A DNA stretch of 64,000 nt from Strongyloides papillosus (GCA_005656395.1 SRSI01000078.1:372001-436000), one strand, 5' to 3'; positions 12,976-26,176 are shown, counted from the first letter of the stretch. Numbers and translations are program-made. Notes: a model not told the origin generated them from the letters alone.

Positions 12976-13377
12976 ATGCTATATAAAAACAAAAACTTTT
13001 TATGCCTCCGAGTACTTCCCTGTCTTCTTTTGTTGTTTTTTTCTCAATTAAGTATGATAAAAATATATTGTATGGCCGAAAACAAACCTATTTATTTAGA
13101 AGGTAAATGAAAAAAAATTTCTCTTTTATAAATTAATTTTGAAAGTAAATGAAAAACTTTTTGTTATCATCTTTCTAACACTAAAAAAAGAAAAATGATT
13201 TTAGAATGCCTTCTTAAAAAAAATGATATTAAAGATTGGAAGATAAGAAAAAAAAGTCACAATGTACTAGTTAATGTATTCAAAAAAATAGATGGATTAG
13301 GAATGATTCTAGAAATGGTAGTTTATGACTATGTCAAGATTGATAACTTCCGTAATATTTTTATCAAAATAAAATAA
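12976..13377 (+). CDS. Candidate small secreted peptide precursor
   Basis: Two exons, 12976-13102 and 13205-13377, separated by a 102-bp GTAAAT...GATTTTAG intron, keep one frame and give 99 residues. The N-terminus is a strong signal peptide (FLCLRVLPCLLLLFFSQL), with cleavage plausible near YCMA-EN. The rest is basic, with a dibasic run KIRKK followed by SHNVLVNVFKKIDGLG. A weak resemblance to nematode PDF-type peptides (xNAExxNxxLxxx) can be argued at SHNVLVN, but the usual GKR amidation end is absent, so I do not name it. The frame is open upstream of the chosen ATG to about 12781. The gene is real only if the intron is confirmed; it could also be a chance open frame. Confidence 0.4.
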
Positions 13378-16300
13378 AAATGTCATTTCATTTTTAACTT
13401 TTAAGATATTCATATTAATATATCATCCAAATTTAAAGAAGATACAGTTATACTACTGGTACAAAAGATGTTTCAAATGTGTGAGTGTTTTTATCATTTG
13501 TTATCATTTATACATGCCATATATTTATTCATATATTCTATTTTTATATAAATGTTCTAATTATTGGAAGTGCTAAATTACTTTATTGTAAGAGTGTAAA
13601 ATGATAAAAAAGATAAGAAAAAATAAATTGAAAAGAAGATATGATGAAAAAACGAATAATTGTATAATATATTTAACATTTTTGCTATGTTGCTAAAATA
13701 TTAATAATAAAATAAAGAAGAATGATTTTAACAATCGATTTCTTGTAAAAATAGTTATTTGACCTCTATTTTATATTTATTATAAAAATATATAAATGAA
13801 AAATATTTAAGATTTTTAAAAGTTGTTGCTATGAAAAAGAAATAATAGGGATAACAATTTTTTTTTCCAAATATTTTTCTCTTACAAATAATATTTTAAA
13901 AATTCTAAAGGTTTTTTTATTTCATTTTTACATTTTGTGGTTATGTAACGGTGATGAAAAGTGATTCTATCAAATATATTACACTTCTTTTAAATAAACT
14001 ATAATAAACACTCTATTTTAATAACTTATCATAGTATAATAATAAAATGAAGAAAATTTAGATATAAAAAAAAACTTAACGACTTTTATTACCAACGTTT
14101 AAAATATTTCAATTTTCAGAAACAAATAGAAAAATGATTTTTAAAGATAATGTAGTATAGGGGGATGATTTGATGTGTAATCTAAAACTTTGATGATAAC
14201 AAAAAAAATTTCAATGTAATTAATATAACAACAATGACTTTTAAATTAAACATTAATAGATGTTATGGGGGAATGAAAAAACAAGAAATCAAATTTCATT
14301 TAAACTAAAATTAATTTAAAATGCTCAAAAATAACATTTGATAAAGATAAAGCATATTTTCCTTTAAATGGTTTTCCACATGATAACATTCATTTCATAT
14401 ATTAAAGATCAGAAAAATATAATAAAAAAAGTATTTTAAATTGAGCTTTATTAAATTAATGGCAATAAAATGATTTATAGTAAAAAACAAAATAATTTTT
14501 CATCTTTAGTACTATCAATACAACTTTTTATTTTAAAATGATATACTTTCGTATCTCAATAGAATTTAAGAAAAATATTTAAATGTTGGCATTTTTACTA
14601 CATCTCAGTTGTCGATGTCTCAATATACAAAATATATATTAATTAATTATAATTAACAACATACTACATAAATAATATTCATTCTTTTCATTGAAGAGAA
14701 ATTAAAAAATTAGTGTGAAGAATTTTCTTCTTTTTTTCTTATTATTTTATATTAGAGAATTATAATTTTGAGTATATAATATGCATTTTAATAATGGTTA
14801 AACAAAATATATATATATATAGAAAAACATAAATATTAAATATATTATTAATTTAATGATTATTATGATAAATATATCCAAAGCATCATTTGAAAGTCAT
14901 TATATATGAAGATTGACAATATCATGAAAAAAAATGTAATAAACACAATATGAAATCACAAAAATGTCATAAATAGAGAGAGCATCATATTATTACTTGT
15001 ATGACTAAAACATTAAAAAAACATAAACAAGTAATATTAAAATAAAAATATTTATAAAATGCAAAAATAAAAAAAGCAATAAGTTCAAGGATCTTTAAAG
15101 TTTAAATTAACCTTAACAAATATTAAATTTAAGTTTGTTTTTTTTTCATAGTAATTATAAATAGATAAAAATAAACTTTGGTACATATACATGTAGAAAT
15201 GATTATTTTTTGAAATGTGGTTAGTATAAGATGACATAATTTCATTAATATCATACTTATTACATCATCGTAAGAATAATAATTAACTCAAAGGCTTTAA
15301 AAATTAATTCTATTTAAATGTAAATATACACATATATCCACATACATCCCAGAAGAATACAACAAAAAGAATTTCTTTTATCATATTTCTTTCCCCAGAT
15401 AAAGTTTTGTAAAAATACTTTTTTATGTTGATATGGAAAAAATCTTTCAAATAGGGGAAGAGGAAGGTTCGTGATAAAAGTATAAATTTGTAGGAGTTTT
15501 AAATTTTCCTCAGGAGGCATGAAGTATCATGATTTTGTGCCCATATGTAAAGTCTAAATTTATATAACTAAAATGAATCGTGAGCTTATTTTGTTGTGGA
15601 ATATTTTATGAATATGATTTATTTATTTTTTAAATGAAGGCATGTCTATGGTAAAAAGATAACGTATACGATAAAAATTAAAAGAACTCAATACAACCAA
15701 AAAAAGATGGAGTAAAAATAGAATAATTATAGTCAATATTTTTGGATTTTACCTAATTTTATATTTTTAAAGTTAACAATGTCAAATTTTATGGTAATTA
15801 AATAATTTTTAAATTAAATTTTAGATTTTTATTAGTAGGATGGTATAAAAAAAGTTTTTAAGTTAAATTTAATAGTTATTTTAATTTATTATGTTGATAA
15901 ATAATTTAATGGTAATTTATTGTAAGAGATAGATATTGGAATAAATAAAGAATTTATATGTACATTTGGATGATAAAAAGTTTTGTGGACAGTAAAATTT
16001 GCACAGATGGATGTTAGTTAATTTTAAAGAATCTATGTATGTTATTTAATTATATAATATAATGTTATTAAGTTTTAAATTATTTCAAAGAAAATAAATA
16101 TAAGATTTAAATGGTTTTAAAAATAATATTATATTTTTATTTGTCTTTTTTAAATGAAAAAAATAAAAAATTTTATGCTACTATGTAGAACACCTTTATT
16201 AAATTATGGCACATAAGGTATCAAGTAAACGAAATATATTTTTCTTATTTGAAAAACAATTTTTCCATAAATAAACTATTAATTAGCAATATTTACGGGA

Positions 16301-19300
16301 TCAAAAAATATAAATATATATGAGGATTAAAGTAAGCTACTTTGCCCAAAAATAGAACTTTAGATTAATCCATTCTCAACTTTAAAAAGGACGGGGGTAG
16401 TCCATTAGTCTTAAAATAATATTTAAAGTTTAAATTATCTTCATCATCCACGTATTATAGTTAAAACTTATCAAGACATTAAATTTACTATAAAATATTA
16501 ACATTACTCATTTTGAACATTATTTATAGTAAAAATTGCAACACTTCCTTCGAAATATAGTAATTTTTTTGACGGTTAAACTAGTATTTTTATTTTTGAT
16601 GTGTAACGCTAATTTAATTACTAAAAATAATATGTTTAAAAAGGATATTGGCAATTTTGTACTCTAAGTGATAGTAATATGTTATATGTATAGATAAATT
16701 AAAACAATCGACTTAATATGATTTATGAACTGTCCCTTATAATATTTTTATAAACTAATTATAAAATTCATTTCCTGAGTAAAAAAAAATGACTTTATAC
16801 ATTTTTTTTCTAGTACAATTGTCCTTTCATACACAAATAGTTCAGTCTTTCTTTTTTAATCTAAACGTTAGAAATTATAATTAGAAGTAATAAACAATTT
16901 AATCAGATATATTTATCATCATCTCTATCTTCCTTTTTTTATATAAAACGTACTTTGGATAACTGTAATATTAAAAAAAATGTATTTTTAAAGAAATGAC
17001 ATCATTTATCACAATAAAATAAGCTTTTATTTGACAAAATTCATCAAAAGTCAAAGTACATAATAATAGGGTATTCGCCATAAAACCTATTCATAAAAAT
17101 CACTCTTATCTTTTTAACTGTTCTATTATTTAAGTATCTAAGATATTTCGTCTAAATTAATTGCAAAGTACAAAGTGTTAGTAAAAAGAAATAATTGTTT
17201 CTTCTTTTTATCAATATCAAAAGCAAACTCTTTATGAAAATATACAAATATGACATAGAAAAATATTGAATTTGTTTAATTAGACTTCATTTATTTTAAA
17301 AAAAGTAGTTTGGTATGTTTAAGATGCCAGGAACAAAGTAGATCATCATGTTATTAAAAAAAATTAATTAATTTTATTCAGCTTCTAGACAACTAACAAT
17401 CACCTGTATTTTAAGAAAAACATTAAAATGCAATTTATGATATATTTATTATTAAACAAACATTATTTAATAATGCGTTAGGTTTAGGTAAGATTATATA
17501 ACAAGAATTGTATATTGTATGGGAACTCAATTCTCTTGTTGATTCTAGGGATTGTTTTAAGTATAAATACTACGTATATTCCTGGGTCTGGAAATGAAAA
17601 AACTTCTAAATTTATTTACAAATATATAAATAAATTATTCAAATGAGTAAACCATAAAATTATTAGGTTAATTTTTTTCCGTAAATAAAACTTCGAAAAA
17701 GAATGTTTTCATCAATAGATATTTATAATTTATTGAAGTTAAAGGATAAACTAATCCATGATTAAAGAATAAAATAATCTATGATTAAAGAATTTCATCT
17801 ATTTCTAAAGATGATAAATCTTTCATATAACAGCTAAAATTTTAGTATATTTAAATTTTATTCATATTAACACAATGAACATGAAAAACAGAGTAAATAA
17901 ATAAATAAAACCTATAAAGTAAGGTAATAAAAGAAGAAGATAAAAATTGTCTATTTAATGATACTTTTTAAAAATTTAACACATTCTAAATTATAGATTC
18001 TTTTTTTATTTTCTCTTAGTGATTTTATATTTTTATAAACATTATTCGTTCGAAAAAGATGTTGTTAAAAGTAGTTCTTAACTAATGTATGTTTAGAATT
18101 GATAAAATTTTGTCAAGTTCAATTTAACTCTACAAATGTTTATGTAATTTTCACTACTACTTAATATGTATTTTCTGACACTTATCATTGAAAAATAGAG
18201 TAAAAAACTAAAATATTATTTTGTATAAATGTATAAGCAAACTTTTTTTATCACCAATAAAAATTAAAGTAATGAGAAAATCATAACTTTCCACATCGTA
18301 TAATTGAAACATTGAGATAAAAAAAGTTAGAATATAATTAGTTTAATATTCTTATGTTTTGCCATAAAAGAATTTATTTTAAAAATATGAATAGTAATAA
18401 AAATTTTGGCAAGGATATGAAAAAACAAGATAAAAAGTATATTTGATGGAATAAAGATGTATAGTATAAAGATATGAAATACATTCATTTATTTTGTTTC
18501 CAACAAAAATAATAGCCTTTTTTTTAAATTTAATGTATGAAAAAAAAGAAGAATTATATATTTTTGGGGAGCTAATTAATTTAAGTGATATTTTAAAAGA
18601 TGAATACATATATATCATGAAATTCAAAGCATATTAAACTGTATACTACCATGGTGTTATGGGATATTATAAAATTTTATGTTATTAAACTTTAACTCAT
18701 TCCAATCTACATTGGCATTCATGGTATTTTTAAAAAATTTCTATTTTCAAAAGGATATTCACTAGAATGAAGAGATATTAAAATATATTTAATTACTCAA
18801 AATATAATGATATAAAAATATATATATATCTTTATTATAGAGTGTAAAAACAAATAACTCATTAGTTTAACAATCTTGCAAGTTGATTATGATATATGAT
18901 ATTATAAACGAACTACAATCACTATATGACAATATAATCCTAGATAATAATGTTAGAAACTTTTATTATTTAATTATTCTTTTGAAAAGTAAAAATAGTT
19001 TATTTTGTTTAACATAATTTTAGGGAAAAATCTTATAAAATTTTTTTCCTCTATAATTAGCTTTATCTTTTTTATTGAATAAATGTTACAATAAACTGCT
19101 TCAAAAAATATTTATATATGAATGGTAATGATAGTTATCTGAAATAGCTTCAATATTTACTACTTTTGACAACATAAGATAATTTTGAATAGATGTATGA
19201 TTACTCCTATTGATAAATGTTTGAATTATATGATATAACAAAGGAGGAAAAAAATTTTATATATATAAAATTAAAATATAATAAACTCTATCTTTCCATA

Positions 19301-19465
19301 CTTAAATAGATAGTTAAAAATTATTAAGTTTATTTATAATTCACATTGATTTCGAAATACAACATTATAAACAATATTTATAATTTTTTTGCCACTTATA
19401 ATTTATTGGAATTAAGAAAAATTTCATTTAATTAAGAAAACAACTTTGCAAAATATTTTTAATAA
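13378..19465. other. Six-kilobase gene desert
   Basis: Very AT-rich spacer without a gene I can support. Short less-AT-rich patches occur near 15480-15540, 16340-16400 and 17465-17600; none forms a convincing exon. A stem-loop sits at 17500-17540. A 68-codon open frame at 15314-15520 (minus, starting MPPEEN) has somewhat protein-like composition but no splice partners. Confidence 0.45.
17500..17540. other. Imperfect stem-loop
   Basis: AACAAGAATTG and CAATTCTCTTGTT form an 11-bp stem with a two-base bulge and a 17-base loop, inside a patch of lower AT content. It is too short for a standard microRNA precursor, and pairing does not continue outward. It may be a chance palindrome, a terminator-like hairpin or part of a decayed element. 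Confidence 0.25.
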
Positions 19466-19945
19466 TTAACTCTTCCAGAATGCTTCAATAGGTGCTGGAT
19501 TTTGGAGGTAACTCATTACAACAGCGGAAATTGAAAGCCTATAATATATAGAAAAGGAAATGTTATATTCATACTATAGTATTAAAAATTTACATGAAAC
19601 TGCTGACAATTTGGCGTGTATCATCACTTGAACGGCTGTTAGCAAAGCATACACATGATGAAAGTAAAGCCAACCATGAACAAAATTTCATCTATATATA
19701 AAAATATAAATCAAATTTTTTTTAATATACTTACACGAAACATCAAACCACAGACACTAAATATCATTCCAAGCATGTTCATATACTCAGGCATTGGGTC
19801 TTCACTAGCCAAGACGGCAAGATTTTGAATGACAGGTTTATATCTAAAAAATATTTTAGAACTTTTTTATTCCACGTAGGCTACCCCTTTACCTTATAAT
19901 TTTTGAAGCATTCTTTAACTCTGATGAATAATGATTCTTCTTCAT
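19466..19945 (-). CDS. Asterix / WDR83OS, PAT-complex subunit (PAT10)
   Basis: Four exons on minus (19945-19893, 19843-19735, 19691-19594, 19538-19466) join to 110 residues; human Asterix has 106. Strong matches to the family are IIRYKP near residue 18, [31 protein letters not shown] and the C-terminal [17 protein letters not shown]. Asterix binds CCDC47 to form the PAT complex in the ER membrane, an intramembrane chaperone that shields polar transmembrane helices of multipass proteins at the Sec61 translocon. Three hydrophobic segments are visible. The start is the only ATG in frame before an upstream stop. The gene shares a 477-bp divergent promoter region with the MFS transporter gene. The family is conserved across animals, so the assignment is firm. 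Confidence 0.95.
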
Positions 19946-20422
19946 TTTATAAAACTAAAAATCTATTAATTTATAGGAAATATTTTTTCATCATACAAGT
20001 CAATTAAATATACCAACATAAGTAATAAAAATATACTAAAATACGTATAAATGTCGTCTCCACAACATGCTCAAAATGTATATTTTATAATTGATGTCAT
20101 AAATCAAACAAAAGGAAAGAGTATCGTTGCAGGATAAATACACACTTCAAACTCTCTCTTGTATTTTATACATTTCCACTAACCAATCTATTAAAGTATA
20201 TACTTAGGTACATTTTACTAACAACAAAATCGTATATTTCATATATTTATATTAAAGTACAGATAAAATTTCTTTAAATTTTATTATTAACTTACTTATT
20301 TCATAATAATACATGTTTCATTAAACTAAAAAGGTAAAATATTATACTAATGTAAGTGTTATATCTTCTAAAAATACTAAATATTAATCATCTCTCATTT
20401 TTTATTTTTAGAATCCATAAAA
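19946..20422. promoter_or_regulatory. Shared divergent promoter region
   Basis: 477 bp between the start codons of Asterix (minus) and the MFS transporter (plus). A TTTTTATTTTTAG acceptor-like site at about 20398-20411 precedes the plus-strand ATG and is a likely trans-splice or 5' UTR acceptor. No specific binding site is assigned. Confidence 0.35.
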
Positions 20423-22315
20423 ATGGCTACAGGTAGAGGGTCATTTTCGGTGTTCTTGAATAACAAAATTCGTCACATCAATTTTTTTCTCCTCCTAACA
20501 GTCTTATCATTAATGCATGGAAATTTATTTTTCTTTAACATTCTTTATATTAAAGATGTAAGAATAAAAGAATATCATTCATTATCACTTACAAATGCTT
20601 CTTTTAATATAATTAACGAACGTTCCAAGAGAAGTGTGTCAACAAATATTGATATTAACAATGATAAAGCATATCCAATTCCACAAGATATTATTAATGC
20701 ACCTGAAGATAAACATACAATTAGTGATAGAAAATTAAACTACAGTGATAAGTCAAGTACACAAAGAAGGATAATATTGACAAGGAGTACTATAAAGGAA
20801 GCAACAACAATACCAACAACGACAAAAGAAAGTGAATGGATTGATGCTGAAGAGTATATTAAAAATACAAGTATTGTTAATATTGATCCATTAGAAGAAG
20901 AAATGATTGAGGAAAATGAAATATCCCATTTTGATGGTGCCTTTTCATATAAATTACCGGATAATTTATATAAATCACTCCTTGAAACATTACTTTTTTC
21001 ATCACCTGGTATTGGTATGATTATTGGATTATTTCCAATAACAAAATGTGTTCATAAATATGGCATACAAAGGATGTTAACAATATGTGGTTTGATAAAT
21101 GGTTGTTGTACGGCATTTGTACCAATTGTTATTGACATGAATAGTATTTATTTACTTATAATTATACGTTTTGTTGTTGGTTTCTTTACCTCAGCAACAT
21201 TTTCTATTATTGGTTCACATATTGTTAATTGGGAGTCTATAGGTGATCAAACATCATCACTTAATATTGGTATTGTTTCTTCTATCCTTGGATCAATTAT
21301 AACATGGCCATTAATCTCCTTTTGTACATCACCAACCTCAATAGGCTATATTCATTATTTATTATCATCAGTTCTTGTAACAATTACAGGAATATTTTAT
21401 ACATTTTATAGAAATGATCCAACAAGACATCCATGGATTCGTGGTCCAGAACTCATCAAAATACGTTCATGTAAAGTAATATCACAAAAAGTTGATAAAG
21501 CAAAGGTTTTTTCGCAAATTATTATGTGTCTTGATACTTGGATATTAGTTATATCATCAATGGCGTATTTTGCTTTAATATCATTTGGCTTAACATATCT
21601 ACCATTCTTCACTTATTATACGTTACAATATTCATTCACAAGAACTATTATAACATCAATTCTTCCACTTATTTTTCTTGTAAGTTCTGAAATTCTTAAT
21701 TTTAACTTTTTTAAGTTTGTATCTCATGGATTGATGAGTATTATTAGTTATTTTATTAATAACCGAAATAGTTTAAATCAATCAAGAATTTACAATTCAC
21801 TTGCCTATTTCACTTCAGCATCATTTTTATCAGCAATTATCTTCCTAACACCAGATATGGGAATAAAAAATTTAACATATCTTCTCATAGCTTTTAGTTT
21901 TATACCACTTGGTTTTGTGTGTTTTGGCTTCCTTCAATGTACAACATCAGTTGGGAAACATTATGGACAATATATTGTTGGAATGTATCAAATATCCTTC
22001 TCAGTATCCTTAATATTTATACCATTTTTGGTTAATTTTACAATAAAATACAAGTAAGTTTGTGATATTTATTGACTCTTTCTCACTCCCTCTCTTTCCA
22101 GTGACATTTATGAGTGGAAATTTTTCATTCTCCATCTTTCAATTCTATTTTTAATATGTAATGTTGTTTACATATTTTTGGCGGAAATTGAACCATTACG
22201 TTTTGCTGAGGATAGTTGGTTAGACGATACGAAATATCAAAATAATCAGGAGATGAGATTAATAGGACTCGATGAAGATTATGGAATTGTTGAGATGAAT
22301 GAACTTAAAGGTTAA
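20423..22315 (+). CDS. MFS transporter, SLC17-like
   Basis: Two exons, 20423-22053 and 22102-22315, give 614 residues. Residues about 18-45 form helix 1. A long extracellular or luminal loop follows (about 45-190), hydrophilic, with KRS and RRI basic sites and N-linked sequons. Ten or so further helices then run to residue 570. The loop between helices 2 and 3 reads KYGIQRML, a degenerate form of the MFS motif (family GxRR). A large first luminal loop and a C-terminal SLC17-like ending (NDIYEWKFFILHL, then VVYIFLAEIEPLRF) point to the anion/phosphate transporter family (SLC17, sialin/VGLUT). The last exon encodes the final helix and a short acidic tail. The substrate cannot be read from the sequence. 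Confidence 0.8.
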
Positions 22316-22589
22316 AAATTACATTTTTTATCTTATATTTGACATATGATGCTTTTATTATTTAAATAATGCTGTGTATCGTAATAAATTTATATACCAA
22401 GGTGAATATTTTATCATTTATTTTATAATATTAAGTTGTTAATAATAAATAAGAGTTTTGGGAATGCATTTTGAAATACTTATAATTTACATCTCCGTAT
22501 ATCTACCGCTGTAACATATATTCTAGTATGTATAGCAAGTTGAAACTTAACTTTATCATTAATTTGTTTTTTATCATTTCCGATTTGAA
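22316..22589. other. 3' spacer of the MFS gene
   Basis: Short AT-rich stretch after the MFS stop codon with no visible gene. A 71-codon minus-strand open frame starting here (22480-22695) overlaps the repeat copy and is not treated as a gene. Confidence 0.4.
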
Positions 22590-23110
22590 GATTAACATTA
22601 TTGTAATGGAAACGATACCTAAAAATAACATTTTGATAGTTTTTATGTATACTTAAACACAAATATATTGTATTTAAAAATGTCGGAAAAATCAACCCTT
22701 TCTTTTGCTTAAAGGTATAGGTATATATAAAAATAGCATCTTCCAGCCCAACTAAGATGATAATTAAAAAAGATATAGAATAAAATTAAAATAACTCATT
22801 TTTAATCATTGTATCTCAACAACGATAGCTTCCAATATATCTCTCATTAGTTAACTCTCTATCAATGCTTAAAACGGATGAAAATTCATTCTTTACCGTT
22901 TTAGTGAAATCGTGTTGACACACAATTGGGTAGAACTATTACATCTGATGAAAAATGTTTCTGTAGAACAACTACAAAATATCTATTCGGTAATTGTGTG
23001 AAGACAAAATTCCAAAACCAGTCACCGATTTGAAGTACTAAAATCTATTGGTCAAAGAGTTTTAGGATTCCACAAGATGTAATTACTGTTCAAATAAATC
23101 AATAGCTTAT
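22590..23110. repeat. Diverged interspersed repeat, copy 1
   Basis: Aligns along most of its length, in the same orientation, with 29430-29960. Shared landmarks are TCAACCCTTT near 22697, AAATAACTCA near 22789, AATGCTTMAAACGRATG near 22865 and TGTGAA near 23000, always in the same order and with similar spacing. Similarity is perhaps two-thirds of positions, judged by eye. The unit is less AT-rich than its surroundings. On the minus strand some short frames resemble a Tc1/mariner transposase (see findings), but stops and frameshifts make it non-coding. Confidence 0.55.
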
Positions 23111-25365
23111 GTCTCTATGATAACAATTGTATTGTTGCTAATGGCTCTCATTAAAAATAAAAATATTATTTATTTTGAAGGTACCTTAAAATATTTCAAA
23201 TTTATTTGGTATTAAGGTGACAGTCATTTTTGAAAAACCTAATATAATAAAAATACGTATTTTTTTATTTCACTAATGACGTAAGAAATGTTGAAAGCTA
23301 TGAAATATAGTAAAAAAAGTGCTTTATAAAAATCAAACAAATAAGCTTTTAAAAGAATCTGATTGAGAGAGATAACTTTAAAAACAATTTTTTTTCAACC
23401 TTTTTTTATTATTAGTTTCAAATAGTATAACTTATGGTTCATCTTTAAAGCATAAAAAATGTATAGACTTTTAAAACGTTATAAAATGTTTATTGGTATA
23501 ATATTGATACTAAAAAGTGATTTTTGGATAAACAAATTTAAAAATTATTATTGTCCATATTATCATTAATAGCTGTTTATGAGATTTTTAACTGTATAAT
23601 TTATTTGTTTTTAAATATAGTAATTTTCATTTAATATTTCTGACAAATATTCCTATTTAAATAAAAATTTTTCTTAAATAATTATTATTATAAAAATACT
23701 AATTATATATGTATTTATATCAAAATACTTTAATAGAAGTTACAGGAATATTCTATTTTCATATGAGTACATTCAAGATGTTTATTTTCATAGTGTGAAA
23801 GAGAGATTTATTTTAAAAATTTTTAGAAAAAAGGATTAAATATCAGGGGTTTAAAATATATCCCAGTATAAATTAATTAAAATGTAATTGATGTAGATGT
23901 ATGCATAAAAATTGAAACTATTTAAATGACAATACTCATGAGACATACAAGTGTTGGTTCTAATTAATATTTACATATTATTAACGTCTAAGCTTATTTT
24001 ATTTAATCACGGGATTTTAATAACCTACATATATATATTTTAATGACATTACAAACTTTATAATTAATAATATTAATCAAAAAATGTTATTTAAGTAATA
24101 AGAATCCCATTGTGATTCATAAATAATGATTCATTTTTGTATTTTAGAAATATGAAATAACAAAAAATTATAATTTAAATGTATTTGCGTGTACCTTAGG
24201 TGATAAGACTATTTTTTTCGTATTCTTTTTCTAACAAAAATAAGAAATTGTATTTAAAAAAAATATTTGATTGTTATTATGATAATAAGCAAGAAATTAA
24301 ACATATTTTTAATGAAGGCTTTTTGAGGATTCCACTTTATTATAATAAATTTTTTTTTTAAATTGTCTTCAGTTATCTTATATAATTATTTATCTTGTTT
24401 CTAATGATTATATAGTAAAAGATGTATAGTTAATTGTCTTATTTTTTCTCGATATTTTTTTGATTTAAAAACGGTAAAAATTTATTTTCTTTAAATATGA
24501 ATAGTTTTAGATTAAGTTTAAAATTGTTTACTCATTTGAGTATTCAGGCATAATTAAATGTACATTTAAGAAATAACTCGTTAAACTTTTAAATTATTTG
24601 ACTAAAAATCAAATTAAATAATGACAGCTAAAATATACCGTAATTAGTAAAAAAGTTAAAGTTTATTTTTATTTAAAATATCTCCCTAACATAATGACTC
24701 TCATATTTCTTTTTATCAAATCCACCCAAACATCTATATAATATAATATTCATTTATCTATCTCTTTTAACTTAAATATCCCACCAGAAAATTTTTTTTA
24801 AAAGTTATCTTATTTTAACTACCTTTCTTAGAAAGTACTTTTATTTATCAGTTATCTATTATATTTTAATTTTAATGAATGTATTTTTGATTATCTTTCA
24901 TTGCCATTATCAGAACATAAAATTGTTTACTTTTAAACATCCAAAAGAATTTTTATATTTTTATTTTTTTTTCTAAAAATATGTTTTAGATAAGAATAAA
25001 ACTAAATTCATTTCTTATTTAAAATTCCATATTTTAAATTAGCAATTGTACCATGAGAAGTTTATATATATAATAATAATATATTAAATCATCGTAAAAC
25101 GTAGTATTATTAGCACAAAATCGGATCATGATGTTTCTGCTAAATAAAATATTACCAAGGATGACTTTATTATTAGTAAACATATGCCTTATATTAGTGT
25201 CTTCCTTATCTTAATCACAGTATATTTTTTAATTTTTATTCTAAAATTATTATTCTTAATTTTGTGGTAGCGTACAGTCAGACGAAAACACATAAGTTGT
25301 ATTCGCTTATCATATAATTAATGATATTTTCTTTAGTTATAGTAGAAACTACTAATAAAGAAAGA
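23111..25365. other. AT-rich stretch upstream of the insulin-like gene
   Basis: No gene supported. At 25128-25215 a 28-codon open frame (starts MMFLLNKILPR) reads like a signal peptide but has no continuation. A GTAAACA word at 25176 resembles a FOXO site, but such words are common by chance here. Confidence 0.4.
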
Positions 25366-25819
25366 ATGGCAAATAATAACAAATTACATACAATATCTAA
25401 CAAAAGATTGTAGGTTTATTTGACATTAAAATTTCTTTAAATTGTAAATATACTATGTTTTTAGTTTCATAAAAGCATTCCTTTGCTTCTTTGTTATTTT
25501 TATATTCTTTGAAGGATCTGAATGTTCTGTAAGACTTTGTGGATATAGATTATCTAAAATGTTGACAACAGTCTGCAGAAGTCATAATTGCGCAAAGGAT
25601 ACAGAATACGATATACATGGTGGACTTGAAAAAAGATCTATTGGAAATGAAGGAGTCGTTTATGGAGAAAGAGAGAATCTTAATAGAGGAAATATGTATG
25701 ACCAACAACCAATAAAACGTAGTGGTGGTGTCGTTAACGATTGTTGTATTAACAGATGTACTCTAGAACACCTGAAAACGTATTGCTGTGGTTACGCTGA
25801 TGAGGAAGTCGATTTTTAA
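25366..25819 (+). CDS. Insulin-like peptide precursor
   Basis: Two exons, 25366-25409 and 25465-25819, give 132 residues. A signal peptide is formed across the splice (hydrophobic AFLCFFVIFIFF at 19-30). The B chain carries C40 (LCG) and C52, with 11 residues between them as in insulin, plus extra C35 and C57. Lys-Arg sites at LEKR and PIKR bracket a connecting peptide of about 26 residues. The A chain has C108, C109, C113 and C122 in the canonical CC-x3-C-x8-C pattern, plus an adjacent C123. The extra B- and A-chain cysteines could form a fourth disulfide, as in several nematode insulins. Insulin-like peptides act on the DAF-2 receptor to control growth, dauer or infective-larva arrest and longevity. 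Agonist or antagonist activity cannot be read. The first exon is inferred from phase and the fit to a signal peptide. Confidence 0.9.
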
Positions 25820-26176
25820 TAATAATTGTCTCCCCTATTTGAAAGGTACATCAAAATTATCACTGATAAAATAGAAGATATATTCATTAGTAAGAGTGAT
25901 ATCATCAAAAATTTACTTTTATTAAATATATACTATCATTAAAATTACCAAATAATCACCATCACATCTGCAGTTTTTTTTGATTATATAATTTTTTATA
26001 CTTAAAACTTAATTAATTGTTTTTTCATTAACGATGTACTTTTTTTAAATGTAAAAGTTTTATTTTAAATTAAAGTTTGAAATAATAAAGTATTTAATAT
26101 TTGGTATTTTATCGTTTCTTTGTTTATGAAAGAACAAAGATTTTGATGTTAATTGGGAGCTTCAAATTTTTATTAA
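25820..26176. other. Convergent 3' spacer
   Basis: Holds the 3' ends of the insulin-like gene (plus) and the Gly/Tyr-rich peptide gene (minus). Several AATAAA-like words; nothing else recognised. Confidence 0.5.

Noticed and set aside
15314..15520. 68-codon minus-strand frame starting MPPEENLK
   Set aside because: Its first half is fairly protein-like, but it decays into a VYIYI tail and has no splice partners or recognised family.
22480..22695. 71-codon minus-strand frame beside the MFS gene
   Set aside because: It lies across the edge of the repeat copy and has no counterpart frame in copy 2, so it is unlikely to be a gene.
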